64,000 nt of DNA from Myxococcus virescens (GTDB taxonomy: Bacteria; Myxococcota; Myxococcia; Myxococcales; Myxococcaceae), in NCBI RefSeq assembly GCF_900101905.1, contig NZ_FNAJ01000003.1:713552-777551 (forward strand), in the 5' to 3' direction. Of the stretch, positions 16,659 to 25,270 are shown piece after piece (position 1 is the stretch's first letter; each line of letters starts with the position of its first letter). The notes below the pieces were generated by a model. The model saw nothing but the letters and a program-made list of their open reading frames with translations. It was not told the origin of the DNA and searched no databases. A program made the position numbers and the translations under genes.

Positions 16659-17924
16659 ATGACCTCCACCTCCCCTCGTCTGGCCCCCCGCGAGTACCGG
16701 GCGGCCCGCGCGGCCGTCGCGGCGCTGTTCCTCACCAACGGCGCCATCCTCGCCAACCTCCTGCCGCGCTATCCGCAGATCAAAGCCGACCTGGGCCTCA
16801 GCAACGCTCAATACGGGCTGGCGGTCGCCGCGTTCCCCAGTGGCGCGATGGTCGCGGGGCTCGCCGCCGGAGCGCTCATCCGCCGCTTCCGCTCCTCGCG
16901 GGTCGCCGTCGCCGGCACGCTGCTGACGAGCCTGGGCGTGCTGGTCGCGGGCCTCGCGTCATCATGGTGGGTGCTCGCCGTTTCGCTCTTCTTCGCGGGC
17001 GGCATGGACGCCATCACCGACGTGGCGCAGAACTCCCACGGGCTGCGGGTGCAGCGGCTCTACGGCCGGTCCATCCTCAACTCCTTCCACGCGGTCTGGA
17101 GCATCGGCGCGGTGGTCGGCGGGCTCATGGGCGGGCTCGCCGCGGGACTGAACGTGCACCGGGGCCTGCATCTGGGATTCTCCGCCCTGCTCTTCGCCGG
17201 GGTGTCCCTGATGGCGCTGCGCTACACGATTCCCGGCCCCGAGCCCGTCGTCACCGTCGAGCCAGAGGCAGCCGCGGCGCACCAGGGCAGCGCTCCCGCG
17301 CGGCGTCAGCGGCCGGGGCGCGGGCGCATCTGGCTGATATTTGCCGCGCTGGTCTTGATTGCCGTCGGCGGCATCCTCGTCGAGGACGCGGGCATGACGT
17401 GGGCAGCCGTCTACCTTTCCGGAACACTCGGCGCCACGGCCGCCGTCGCTTCGTTCGGGTTCGTCGCCCTCGTGGGCGCGCAGTTCGTGGGCCGGCTGCT
17501 GGGCGATGGAATGGTGGACCGGTTCGGCCAGCGCGCGGTCGCTCGGGCAGGCGGCGCCACCACGGCGCTGGGGATGAGCGCCGCGTTGTTGTTTCCCTCC
17601 ATCCCCGCAACCATCGCGGGCTTCGCGCTCGCGGGATTCGGCGTCGCCACGCTGGTTCCCGCCACCATGCACGCCGCTGATGAACTGCCCGGCCTGAGCG
17701 CGGGAATGGGGCTCACCATCGTCAGTTGGCTGATGCGCCTGGGGTTCCTCGCGTCACCCCCGCTCGTCGGGCTCATCGCCGATAACGTGGGCTTGCGCGT
17801 GGGGTTGCTCGGGGTACCGCTCGCGGGGACCCTCGTCGTGCTGCTCTCCGGAGTCCTGGCCACCGTCCGCGCCCCCGCCACCGCGCCGGGTGGCCAAGGC
17901 CCCTCCCTCCCGCAGCCCCATTGA
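16659..17924 (+). CDS. MFS transporter
   Basis: A 421-residue major facilitator with about 12 hydrophobic segments. Typical elements are LPRYPQIKADLGLSNAQYGL near the N-terminus, the loop between helices 2 and 3 (AALIRRFRSSRVA-like) and a long Gly/Ala-rich second half. It resembles the YbjJ/fucose-permease-like subgroup of putative exporters. It starts 6 nt after tetR and shares its operon, so it is probably an efflux pump induced by the compound that releases TetR. The C-terminus ends in a short Pro/Gly tail. Confidence 0.88.
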   Translation: MTSTSPRLAPREYRAARAAVAALFLTNGAILANLLPRYPQIKADLGLSNAQYGLAVAAFPSGAMVAGLAAGALIRRFRSSRVAVAGTLLTSLGVLVAGLASSWWVLAVSLFFAGGMDAITDVAQNSHGLRVQRLYGRSILNSFHAVWSIGAVVGGLMGGLAAGLNVHRGLHLGFSALLFAGVSLMALRYTIPGPEPVVTVEPEAAAAHQGSAPARRQRPGRGRIWLIFAALVLIAVGGILVEDAGMTWAAVYLSGTLGATAAVASFGFVALVGAQFVGRLLGDGMVDRFGQRAVARAGGATTALGMSAALLFPSIPATIAGFALAGFGVATLVPATMHAADELPGLSAGMGLTIVSWLMRLGFLASPPLVGLIADNVGLRVGLLGVPLAGTLVVLLSGVLATVRAPATAPGGQGPSLPQPH

Positions 17925-17984
17925 CGCGAGAGGCCAGTCTCACATCCTTGCCCGTTTTCCAGCGGGCGCCGTCTCGTCGAGGGC

Positions 17985-18000
17985 GGCGGATGGCTCCGCC
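17985..18000. terminator. Small hairpin between convergent MFS and pirin genes
   Basis: GGCGGA and TCCGCC form a 6-bp perfect stem with the loop TGGC, located 60 bp after the MFS stop and 75 bp before the pirin stop. No T-tract follows. Termination for either gene is a guess from position. Confidence 0.3.
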
Positions 18001-18074
18001 CCGCTTCATGGTCGCATCCAGAGAGGGAAGACTCAGGGCCCATGCAGCGGGGCTCCCGCTGACGGTGCTCCCGC

Positions 18075-19100
18075 TCAGGCAGGACGTTCGATGCGTCCAT
18101 CCCCGTGCCGGGCGAAGCGCCCTTCCTCTGGCGGATGGACCGGGCCATTGGCCGGCCAGGGCCAGCCCCCGAAGCCCGTGCGCTGGTAGTCCGCGAAGGC
18201 CTCCTGAATCTCCTGCCGCGAGTTCATCACGAACGGGCCGTACTGCACGACGGGCTCTCCAATCGGACGGCCCTGCAACATCAACAACTCCGCCTCGTCC
18301 GCGCCGTTCTCCAGCTCCACCGCGACGTCCGCCCGCAGCTCGATGCTGTGTGACGGCGGAATGGCACGCCCCGCCACGCGCAGGCTGGAGCCGAGGAAGA
18401 AGTAGAGCATCCGGTTGCTGCCACGGGCCGCCGCCGGCAGCGTCCACCGCGCGCCCGGGGCCAGCTTGAGCGTCCAGATGGCCACGTCCGCTTCTGCCTG
18501 CGCGGCCCACGACTTGGGCGGCGGCGGTGGCGCCTTCACGTCTCCCAGGCTTCCGGCCACCACCGTGACTTCCGTGGCGCGCCCTTCCGCGTCCCGGGCG
18601 ACGTGCCGAGGGATGGCGTGGTTCCACATCATGGAGAAGTGCGGCTCCACGAGCTTGTTCGCCCGCGGCAGGTTGAGCCAGATTTGAAACAGCTCCACCG
18701 GGTTGGGTTGGTCGCGCTGGAGCAGCGGGAACATCTCCGAATGATTGATGCCCGCGCCCGCGGTGAGCCACTGCACATCCCCACCGCCGAAGCGCGCCGC
18801 CGCCCCCAGGGAATCCGCGTGGTCGAGCAGCCCGCGACGCACCACCGTGACTGTCTCGAACCCCCGGTGCGGGTGCTGGGGAAAACCGGGCACCACGGTG
18901 CCGTGATACATGTTCCAGCCGTCTCGCCCATCGAAGTCCTGGCCCAGGTTGCGGCCCGCCAGCGAGGCGGACGGACCGAGGCGCTCGTTCCCCATGGGGT
19001 ACTTGTCGTCGTGGTGGACGCAAAAAAGAAACGGATCCGGGGTCCGCCACGGCATCCCGAGCGGCTCCACACGAAGGACGGCTTCTGGCTGCTGACTCAT
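18075..19100 (-). CDS. Pirin family protein
   Basis: A 341-residue bicupin of the pirin family. The metal ligands His76 and His78 (FPQHPHRGFETVT), His120 and Glu122 (GINHSEMF) are all present. Pirins are Fe-binding proteins that act as quercetinases or as redox-sensitive partners of other proteins. The C-terminal cupin contains the usual GRPIGEPVVQYGPFVMNS segment. AGGAG and GAGG precede the ATG. The gene is alone, convergent with the MFS gene and upstream of nothing cotranscribed. Confidence 0.9.
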   Translation of the reverse strand: MSQQPEAVLRVEPLGMPWRTPDPFLFCVHHDDKYPMGNERLGPSASLAGRNLGQDFDGRDGWNMYHGTVVPGFPQHPHRGFETVTVVRRGLLDHADSLGAAARFGGGDVQWLTAGAGINHSEMFPLLQRDQPNPVELFQIWLNLPRANKLVEPHFSMMWNHAIPRHVARDAEGRATEVTVVAGSLGDVKAPPPPPKSWAAQAEADVAIWTLKLAPGARWTLPAAARGSNRMLYFFLGSSLRVAGRAIPPSHSIELRADVAVELENGADEAELLMLQGRPIGEPVVQYGPFVMNSRQEIQEAFADYQRTGFGGWPWPANGPVHPPEEGRFARHGDGRIERPA

Positions 19101-19289
19101 CTCCTACGCCTCATCCCTTCCAGAGCCCCATGAAAATTCCCTGAGCCGGGGCTCCCTCCGGTGAGCGTAACAACGGGCCCTCCGCGCCGCTTGCCCCGTA
19201 GGGCCTCCGCCCGGATGCCGGGCCGCCCGCGGCCCCCACAGCGGGCGCGGCGAGTGGAGCACGTCACCTGCCCCACCGTCCCACGAACC

Positions 19290-20606
19290 TCAGGCCCACA
19301 GCTCCTGAGCGAGCGTGTCCACCATCGCCACGGCGACCTCGGGCGGGGGCAGCCCGGCCTCGGACACGAGCACGGGATTCACTGGCACGCAGGCCTCCTC
19401 ACGCAGGGCCGCCGCGGCCCGCTGCTTCGCCAGCCGGAGCACCTCGCGCTCCTCCTCCGACAGCCGCGCTTGCGCCCAGGCATCAATCTTCCACGAGAGC
19501 TCCGCGTGCCGCGTCTCGTCCTCCGCGATGCGGGCCATGGAGGTGCGCACCTCGTCGTCCTGGGCATGGAGCGACTGGTGCCGCGCCACCAGCGCGCCGA
19601 ACGTCTCCCGCACACAGCCCTCCACCGCGTTGTCCAGGGCCACCGCGAACAGGGAACGGGGCGCCGCCGCGTCCACCCGGGGCACCTGGGGCGTCGCGCC
19701 GTGCCGCCCCGCCAGGCGGGCGCTGACCTCCGTGTGCATGACCTCCTCCAGGGCACTCATCAGCGCCGCGTCCTGCAGCGCGAGGTCCGCGCCATGCGCG
19801 GCCAGCTCCTCCCGGAGCAGCAGGAAGGCCTGGATGGACGCGGCCTCCAGGTGGGCAATGGCGGCGAAGTGCTGTCCCAGCACATCGTCACACGCCACCG
19901 CGCCCTGTGAGCGAAGTCCTTCGGGCCTGCGTCCCACGGAACAGTTGTCCTTGCCCCGCTCCAACACCTTGCGCTCCTCCTCCACCACCTCGCCCGTTGA
20001 CGACACGCGCAGGGCATACTGCGTCAACTCCGTCCCCTTGCCACACGCCATGCCCTTGGTGCCGACGACGCCGAACGCACCGTCGCCCAATTCCTTCACC
20101 GCCCCATACTTGAGCCCGCTGCAGCGCACCTCGTAGCCCGCGGCAAAGGCAGTCAGCGCGGCCTCCTGCGCCGTATCAATCGGCCCCAGGAACGACTTCA
20201 GGGCCTCCAGCGAGGCGATGGCAGACACCACGTCGCCCCGGGTCGTCGCGAGGAAATAGTCGGTGCAGATGAAGCCGCAGGCGTCGCGGAACCCACGGGC
20301 AGGCGCCAAGGCCTCGAGCTCTGACAGACATGCCTGGGGCTGGGTCGCCGTCGCGCAAGGTGTTCCTACCGAGGAGACGGGGCGCGCTGCGGCGGGCTCG
20401 CCCGCCGCACGGAAGCTCCGCAGTTGAACGAAGTCCGGCGCGGCCGCAGGTGACAAGCCTGTCATGGCCAGCCCGCCGTTGTCGCAAGCGGGTGGCGAAT
20501 AACCCGTCAGGTCCACCTCACCATCACATCCGGCCAGCGTCAGGGGAGACAGAAGCGAGGCGCGAAGGGCCCGGGAGAAGAGCAGACGCAAGCGATTCGA
20601 ATCCAT
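19290..20606 (-). CDS. Ferritin-like-domain lipoprotein
   Basis: A 438-residue protein with an N-terminal leader ending LTLAGC and a Cys-containing extracytoplasmic region. The C-terminal half carries a ferritin-like four-helix bundle: HLEAASIQAFLLL, EEVMHTEVSARLAGRHG and EDETRHAELSWKID give two E...EXXH-type carboxylate/His motifs, the pattern of a diiron site. The ATG at 20606 is chosen because AGGAGG lies about 10 nt upstream. Function is unknown; periplasmic iron handling or redox chemistry is possible. It is divergent from the LuxR-type gene. Confidence 0.75.
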   Translation of the reverse strand: MDSNRLRLLFSRALRASLLSPLTLAGCDGEVDLTGYSPPACDNGGLAMTGLSPAAAPDFVQLRSFRAAGEPAAARPVSSVGTPCATATQPQACLSELEALAPARGFRDACGFICTDYFLATTRGDVVSAIASLEALKSFLGPIDTAQEAALTAFAAGYEVRCSGLKYGAVKELGDGAFGVVGTKGMACGKGTELTQYALRVSSTGEVVEEERKVLERGKDNCSVGRRPEGLRSQGAVACDDVLGQHFAAIAHLEAASIQAFLLLREELAAHGADLALQDAALMSALEEVMHTEVSARLAGRHGATPQVPRVDAAAPRSLFAVALDNAVEGCVRETFGALVARHQSLHAQDDEVRTSMARIAEDETRHAELSWKIDAWAQARLSEEEREVLRLAKQRAAAALREEACVPVNPVLVSEAGLPPPEVAVAMVDTLAQELWA

Positions 20607-20994
20607 GGGTGCAAGACCTCCTGCGGTTGGGAGCCCGCACTTCAGCAATGAAGATGCCAACGCCTGCACGCCAGGGAGCGCCTGACCGGTGTCGCGAAAT
20701 GCCGACGTCTCCTGCCTGCCCTGCTCAGAAACCTGAGGGGTGGTTCCTCATCTGACGCCCTGCCTGTCATTCCGGCCCTGCTTGCCTGGAACAGGCCATC
20801 CCGGGAGGGCCGCGTCTTGTCAAGGCATCGACAGCCCCTTGCATGACCACCGACGGGCGAGGGAGCCTCCTGTCAAGCTCGGGGCCTACCACTGGGGGGT
20901 GAGGGACAGCCTTTCAGTCGGAGCCTATTGAATGGCCTGACACAGAAACGGACCCGCAGGGTTGCCTGACCAGGCAGGAAGGAAGCTCGCGTCG
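20607..20994. other. Divergent promoter region
   Basis: These 388 bp separate the minus-strand ferritin-like lipoprotein gene from the plus-strand LuxR-type gene and must hold both promoters. Open frames here are short and not gene-like. No repeated or dyad operator was evident by eye. Confidence 0.4.
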
Positions 20995-22077
20995 ATGAAC
21001 CTCTCCTCCCATGAATTCTTGCTCCGGGACAAAGTCATCGCGGCACTCAACAGCACCTTGTCCCTCCCCCAAGCGCTCGAATCCGCCCGGGAGCCCCTGC
21101 TGGAGCTGACACCCGCCGACTACGTGGGCCTGTGCCTCATCAACCTGGGCCCCCTCGTCGAGTTCCAATGGCTGGTCCCCGGCTACCGGCTGGCCCTCCT
21201 GGATGAGTATTCCAAGTGGGTCGATTCCGACTTCGTGCGGGCCCCCATCTTCGCCCAGCCGAATGTGGTCCTCCGGGACTCGGAGATGATTACCCGCAAG
21301 GAATTGGAGCGCAGCGCGCTCTACCAGCGCAGCAAGGAGTTGGACTTGAGCCTGGAGCACGTCATGGCGGTGCTCCTGCCCGTCCATCCTCAACTCCTGG
21401 GAGCCTTCACGCTCTACCGGGACCGCCGGCTGGCTTTCTCGGAGAGGGACGCCGCCTTCCTGACGAGCCTCACGCCCCACCTGCTGAACGCGGTGCGCAA
21501 CTGCCGCGACATGCAGACGGCCTCGACGGGCTCCCGGCTCCTGGAGGAGCTCTACAGCCGGCCGGGCGCCGCCTACGTCGTGGTGGCGCCGCCCTCCCAC
21601 GAGGTGCTGCGCTCACGCCGGGCCGCCACGCTGCTGGAGCGGTGGTTCAAGCCCTCGGACCTTCATTCCTCGGGGATTCCGCTCGTCCTCATGGAGCGGC
21701 TGGAAGCCCTGACGCGGATGACGCCAGACGCGCAGCTCCAAAACAATCTCTGGGTCTCCCTCCACGGGGAGTCGTACCGCGTGGTGCGGTTCGTCGAGCT
21801 TCCCGAAACCGAAGGCCCGCGTCAGTGGGCCCTGATCCTGAACGAGATTCCCTTGTCGATTCCGCTCCCCGAAACCATGCGCATGCAGCTCACGGCCCGG
21901 CAGGTCGACATCGCCCGGGGCATGCTCCACAACTGGTCCAATGAGCAGATTGCCAGCGAGCTGGGCCTCTCCGAGGACACCGTGAAGACGCACGTGCGCG
22001 ACATCTTCCGCCGCCTGAAGGTCGACCACCGGACGGACTTCCTCTACCAGGCGGCGCACCTCAACAAGCCCGTCTGA
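20995..22077 (+). CDS. LuxR-type HTH transcriptional regulator with GAF-like sensor
   Basis: A 360-residue one-component regulator. The N-terminal 170 residues look like a GAF/PAS-type ligand domain (PADYVGLCLINLG, VMAVLLPVHPQLLGAFTLYRD). The C-terminus is a LuxR/FixJ HTH: LTARQVDIARGMLHNWSNEQ followed by IASELGLSEDTVKTHV and FRRLKV, about residues 300-345. No phosphoacceptor receiver domain is present. The start at 20995 follows AGGAAGGAAG; upstream codons to 20962 are less likely. It converges on the DUF3892 gene, and a LuxI-like acyltransferase lies 1.1 kb further on, so it might sense that enzyme's product. Confidence 0.83.
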   Translation: MNLSSHEFLLRDKVIAALNSTLSLPQALESAREPLLELTPADYVGLCLINLGPLVEFQWLVPGYRLALLDEYSKWVDSDFVRAPIFAQPNVVLRDSEMITRKELERSALYQRSKELDLSLEHVMAVLLPVHPQLLGAFTLYRDRRLAFSERDAAFLTSLTPHLLNAVRNCRDMQTASTGSRLLEELYSRPGAAYVVVAPPSHEVLRSRRAATLLERWFKPSDLHSSGIPLVLMERLEALTRMTPDAQLQNNLWVSLHGESYRVVRFVELPETEGPRQWALILNEIPLSIPLPETMRMQLTARQVDIARGMLHNWSNEQIASELGLSEDTVKTHVRDIFRRLKVDHRTDFLYQAAHLNKPV

Positions 22078-22081
22078 GGCG

Positions 22082-22096
22082 GCGCTTCAGAAGCGC
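22082..22096. terminator. Short hairpin at convergent stops
   Basis: GCGCTTC and GAAGCGC are separated by a single A, allowing a 5-bp stem with a 5-nt loop. It overlaps the last codons of the DUF3892 gene and follows the LuxR-type stop by 4 bp. It may help stop both convergent transcripts. Confidence 0.35.
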
Positions 22097-22347
22097 GGCA
22101 GCTCCAGCAGGTTGTCCGTGAGGATGCCATTGGCCTTCGTCCGCAGGTACGGAGGCCGGGCGTCGATGACCTCGACCTTCACGTCTCGGGGCCACGTCTG
22201 CACCCGGGCATCGCCCCCCGCCTTGAGCCATTGGACCAGCTCCAAGCGGCTGCCCTCCCCCACCTCGTTGCCCTCCTTCCAGCGAAGGCGGGCAATGTGC
22301 TCGTGAAGCGCGCCTCCCTCGAGACGGATCTGGGTGATGTAGCGCAT
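22087..22347 (-). CDS. DUF3892 domain protein
   Basis: An 86-residue protein matching the DUF3892 pattern: YITQIRLEGG at the start, HIARLRW, then VEVIDARPPYLRT and DNLLELPRF at the end. The family's function is not known. GGGAGG lies 7 nt before the ATG at 22347, which fixes the start over an upstream in-frame start at 22362. It is downstream of the haem-oxygenase-like gene on the same strand with 91 bp between, so it may be the last gene of the acyltransferase operon. Confidence 0.75.
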   Translation of the reverse strand: MRYITQIRLEGGALHEHIARLRWKEGNEVGEGSRLELVQWLKAGGDARVQTWPRDVKVEVIDARPPYLRTKANGILTDNLLELPRF

Positions 22348-22438
22348 GAAGACGCCTCCCACTTCGCGGACGACGATTCGCAGGGAGGATCGCCTTCAGG
22401 CGCGGGACTGTCTCTACCACCGGGGAGGTATGCGGCCC

Positions 22439-23122
22439 TTAGCGCTCGCGGAAGATGCCCGGGTAGATGCACCGCGTGGCGCGGGCGGAGAAAATCACCG
22501 CCGCCTGGTCCTCGGGGTCCGTCAGCGTCCGCAACACCGCTTCCATCTCCGCCACATGGTCCCCGTCCAGCGCGCCGTGGCTGCGCAGGAAGGTGACGGA
22601 CTTGCGGATGTTCGGAATCGCGTCGGCCGCAATCAGACGGTCCACGACACCCGTCGCTCGCGTCTGGGACAGGTACTCCAGCACGTACGCGGTCCCCAGC
22701 ACCGCCGTCGGCACGCCGGACCGGGAGGTGAAGAAGTTCCAGCCGGTGTAGGCGTCCACCGCGGGAGTCCGTGCCGCGGTCTCCACGCGCACCTCCGGGC
22801 ACCCCAGGTTCTTCAGGTCCGACAGCAGCCACTTCTCGTGACCGCGTTCCTCTCCGGCCTTCTGCACCAGCAGCTCCGCCAGGTGCGGGTGCCGGCCCTG
22901 GCGCGCGAGCCGGCGGCCTGCCTCCGCCAGCATCGGCGTGCTCCAGCGCGCATAGTGGTAGGTCTGAATCAGGTAGTGGATATAGCCCTCGGTGTCGATG
23001 GTGCCGTCGAAGAGGCGACGGGCGTCGGGCTGCGCGTCCAGTGCGGCCACCAGCCCGCGGGCCTCCTGCGCCAGCACCGCTACCCAGTCCACCTGCGTCG
23101 GGTTCTGCACTTGCGTGTTCAC
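22439..23122 (-). CDS. Iron-containing redox enzyme, haem-oxygenase-like fold
   Basis: A 227-residue all-helical protein of the haem-oxygenase-like diiron oxidase/oxygenase type (TenA/PqqC/UndA-like). Candidate metal ligands are His56 (IQTYHYARW), Glu92 and His95 (GEERGHEKW), Glu149 (YVLEYLS) and Asp186/Asp188/His189 (GALDGDHV). Known members oxidise or cleave fatty acids, amino acids and other small molecules with O2. The start is a GTG preceded by AGGAGA. The gene follows the LuxI-like acyltransferase by 81 bp on the same strand, so it probably modifies that enzyme's product or precursor. Confidence 0.8.
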   Translation of the reverse strand: MNTQVQNPTQVDWVAVLAQEARGLVAALDAQPDARRLFDGTIDTEGYIHYLIQTYHYARWSTPMLAEAGRRLARQGRHPHLAELLVQKAGEERGHEKWLLSDLKNLGCPEVRVETAARTPAVDAYTGWNFFTSRSGVPTAVLGTAYVLEYLSQTRATGVVDRLIAADAIPNIRKSVTFLRSHGALDGDHVAEMEAVLRTLTDPEDQAAVIFSARATRCIYPGIFRER

Positions 23123-23203
23123 GGACGTCTCCTGTTTCCGGGCCGTTTCCGGTCCCCGGCTGCTGCGCGTTGAAGGTGAAGGGAAGGAAGGAGCGCCAGC
23201 GGC

Positions 23204-24013
23204 CTAGGCGGCGCGGCGAAGGGGGTGCTGCGCCAGCGCGTTGAAGCGCGCCAGGGTGCTGGCGGGAATCTCATCCAGCGCGGCGATGAGCGGCAGGGTG
23301 AAGCGGCGGAAGCTGGCGTCGTAGAGGGGCTCGGAGATGAAGCGCGCCCCCATCTTCCGGGCGAAGAGCGTGGGCGCCCTCGGCACGCGCAGGCCGTCCA
23401 GCAGGCCCTGCTCCGCGCGCAGCCGCTCCATGGGCGTGTAGTAGGGATTGCTGGGGATGGCGGGTGCATCCACCGGCTCCGGCACGTCCACGCGCCAGCG
23501 CTGGCTCATCCAGCCCCGGTAGGCGGCCACCTGACAGGACAGCATCGCGTCCTCGCGCGAATCCGTGTCCAGGTTCGCGGACGCAATCCAGTGCGTCACG
23601 CCGCGCCGCCGGCTCTCCTCGTAGATGCCCGCGTGCAGCCGGGTGACGGCCTCGGAGTGGCGCCAGCCGTCCAGCACGCAGAAGCGCGACGTCTCCGCGA
23701 GGACCATGCCCGGGCGGACCACGTCGGACAGGTCCAGCTTCTGCTCCAGCTCCAGCCCCAGCCGTCCGCCGATGGCCTCCGCCACCTCCGGGTTGGGCAG
23801 CAGCAGCCGCAACGTGGCCACCGGGGCCGCGTCCGCATAGACGACCAGGTGCACGGTGGTGTCCAGCGTGTCGAAACAGCTCACCTCGCGACGCGACGGT
23901 GGCATCCACCCCGTCATCAACCCCAGCTCTCCGCCGAAGACGGCCCAGCGGACGCGGACCGCGTCGTCGAGCTCGCGCTGGGTGGTGGCAACACGACAAT
24001 GCATGGACGTCAT
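23204..24013 (-). CDS. GNAT N-acyltransferase with LuxI-like active site
   Basis: A 269-residue acyltransferase related to acyl-homoserine-lactone, N-acyl amino acid (FeeM) and PEP-CTERM/exosortase-type acyl synthases. The LuxI signature can be followed: Arg22 and Phe26 (RWAVF), Trp36, Glu43 and Asp48 in REVSCFDTLDT, Arg69 in ATLRLLLPN, Glu107 and Arg110 in AETSRF. LuxI Asp46 is replaced by Ser45. The protein is longer than LuxI by about 70 residues at the C-terminus. It probably joins an acyl chain from acyl-ACP or acyl-CoA to an amine; homoserine lactone, an amino acid or another amine are all possible. GGAG lies 7 nt before the ATG. It is the first gene of the run with the diiron enzyme. 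Confidence 0.75.
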   Translation of the reverse strand: MTSMHCRVATTQRELDDAVRVRWAVFGGELGLMTGWMPPSRREVSCFDTLDTTVHLVVYADAAPVATLRLLLPNPEVAEAIGGRLGLELEQKLDLSDVVRPGMVLAETSRFCVLDGWRHSEAVTRLHAGIYEESRRRGVTHWIASANLDTDSREDAMLSCQVAAYRGWMSQRWRVDVPEPVDAPAIPSNPYYTPMERLRAEQGLLDGLRVPRAPTLFARKMGARFISEPLYDASFRRFTLPLIAALDEIPASTLARFNALAQHPLRRAA

Positions 24014-24231
24014 GGGTTTCTCCGGGAAGCGAAGCGGGTCCGGCGTCGCGCCGTCCTCGCCCTTTCATTCGCCGCCCAAGCCCCGAGTGCGCGCGGGCCC
24101 TGCGCTTTTTGCTCCCCGCGAATCCAGGGCCCGCGGGGTACGACGGGGAGCGTGTCCCAGGACACCGTCTGGGGTGGACACCGCGAAGAAGCGCTGCGCC
24201 AACCTGGAGAATCTGGCGTAAGAAGCCGCGC

Positions 24232-25110
24232 ATGGCGCGGACCCTCGATGGAACCGAAATCAGCCGGGTGATGCGGGCGGAGATGGCCCAGGACGTCGCG
24301 GCGCTCCAGGCCGCCGGCGTGACACCCGGGCTCTCCGTGGTGCTGGTGGGCAACAATCCGGCGAGCCAGGCGTACGTCGCGAGCAAGACGCGGGCGTGCG
24401 AGGCCCTGGGGATGCGCGGCCAGACGCTGACGCTGCCCGAGGACGTGTCGAAGGAGGCGCTGTTCGCCGTCATCGACCGGCTGAACGCCGACCCGTCCGT
24501 GCACGGCATCCTGGTGCAACTGCCGCTGCCTGCCCACCTGCCCTACAAGGCCGTCCTGGAGCACATCCACCCGGCGAAGGACGTGGATGGCTTCCACCCG
24601 GTGAACGCCGGGCTCGCCTTCGTCGGAGACCCCCGGGCCTTCGTACCCTGCACCCCCGCCGGCATCATGGAGATGCTCCGGCGCGAGGACATCCCCACCC
24701 GGGGCAAGCACGTGGTCATCGTGGGCCGCAGCCTCATCGTCAGCAAGCCGCTGGCGTCGCTGCTGATGGCACCGGGCCCCGACGCCACCGTCACCATCAC
24801 CCACCGCCACACGCCGGACCTCGCGTCATTCACGCGGCAGGCGGACATCCTCATCGTCGCGGTGGGCAAGCAGAACCTCATCACCGCGGACATGGTGAAG
24901 CCGGGCGTCGTCGTCATCGACGTGGGGCAGAACCGCGTGTCCGACGCGAGCGCGCCGCGCGGCTACCGCATGGTGGGGGACGTGGACTTCGATGCCATCC
25001 AGCCCATTGCCAGCGCCATCACCCCGGTGCCCGGCGGCGTGGGGCCGATGACCATCACCATGCTGCTGGCGAACACGCTCCAGGCCGCGCGGCAGGCCCA
25101 GGCCCGGTGA
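24232..25110 (+). CDS. folD: Bifunctional methylenetetrahydrofolate dehydrogenase/cyclohydrolase FolD
   Basis: A 292-residue FolD, interconverting 5,10-methylene- and 10-formyl-tetrahydrofolate with NADP. The catalytic Tyr/Lys pair is in AYVASKTRACEALGM, the folate site in DVDGFHPVN and PCTPAGIMEML, the NADP loop in VIVGRSLIVSKPLA and the C-terminal PVPGGVGPMTITMLL is intact. The NADP loop has Ser where most FolDs have Gly (IVSKP for IVGKP). The ATG at 24232 is chosen over an upstream extension of 111 codons because MARTLDGTEIS is the usual N-terminus and the length fits. It is divergent from the acyltransferase gene. Confidence 0.95.
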   Translation: MARTLDGTEISRVMRAEMAQDVAALQAAGVTPGLSVVLVGNNPASQAYVASKTRACEALGMRGQTLTLPEDVSKEALFAVIDRLNADPSVHGILVQLPLPAHLPYKAVLEHIHPAKDVDGFHPVNAGLAFVGDPRAFVPCTPAGIMEMLRREDIPTRGKHVVIVGRSLIVSKPLASLLMAPGPDATVTITHRHTPDLASFTRQADILIVAVGKQNLITADMVKPGVVVIDVGQNRVSDASAPRGYRMVGDVDFDAIQPIASAITPVPGGVGPMTITMLLANTLQAARQAQAR

Positions 25111-25163
25111 GCCCGCCAGCGGCACGGGGCTGGACGTACACCGCAGACGTAGCGCGCCGCGTG

Positions 25164-25183
25164 GCACCGTGCCGGCACGGTGC
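25164..25183. promoter_or_regulatory. 20-bp perfect palindrome downstream of folD
   Basis: The arms GCACCGTGCC and GGCACGGTGC are contiguous and perfectly self-complementary. As RNA it would give an 8-bp stem with the loop CCGG, a possible folD terminator; as DNA it could be an operator for the esterase gene that starts 87 bp later. No T-tract follows. Confidence 0.45.
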
Positions 25184-25270
25184 TCGATGCCCGCGCTGAC
25201 GTCCCCTGGACGCCCGGGTGCCCTGCGTCCCCAGCGCATGCGTGTCCGTCTTGCGATATCCACTGAGCGC

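Noticed and set aside
25164..25183. Sigma-54 promoter reading of TGGCAC near the folD palindrome
   Set aside because: The -12 TTGC element is absent at the required spacing.
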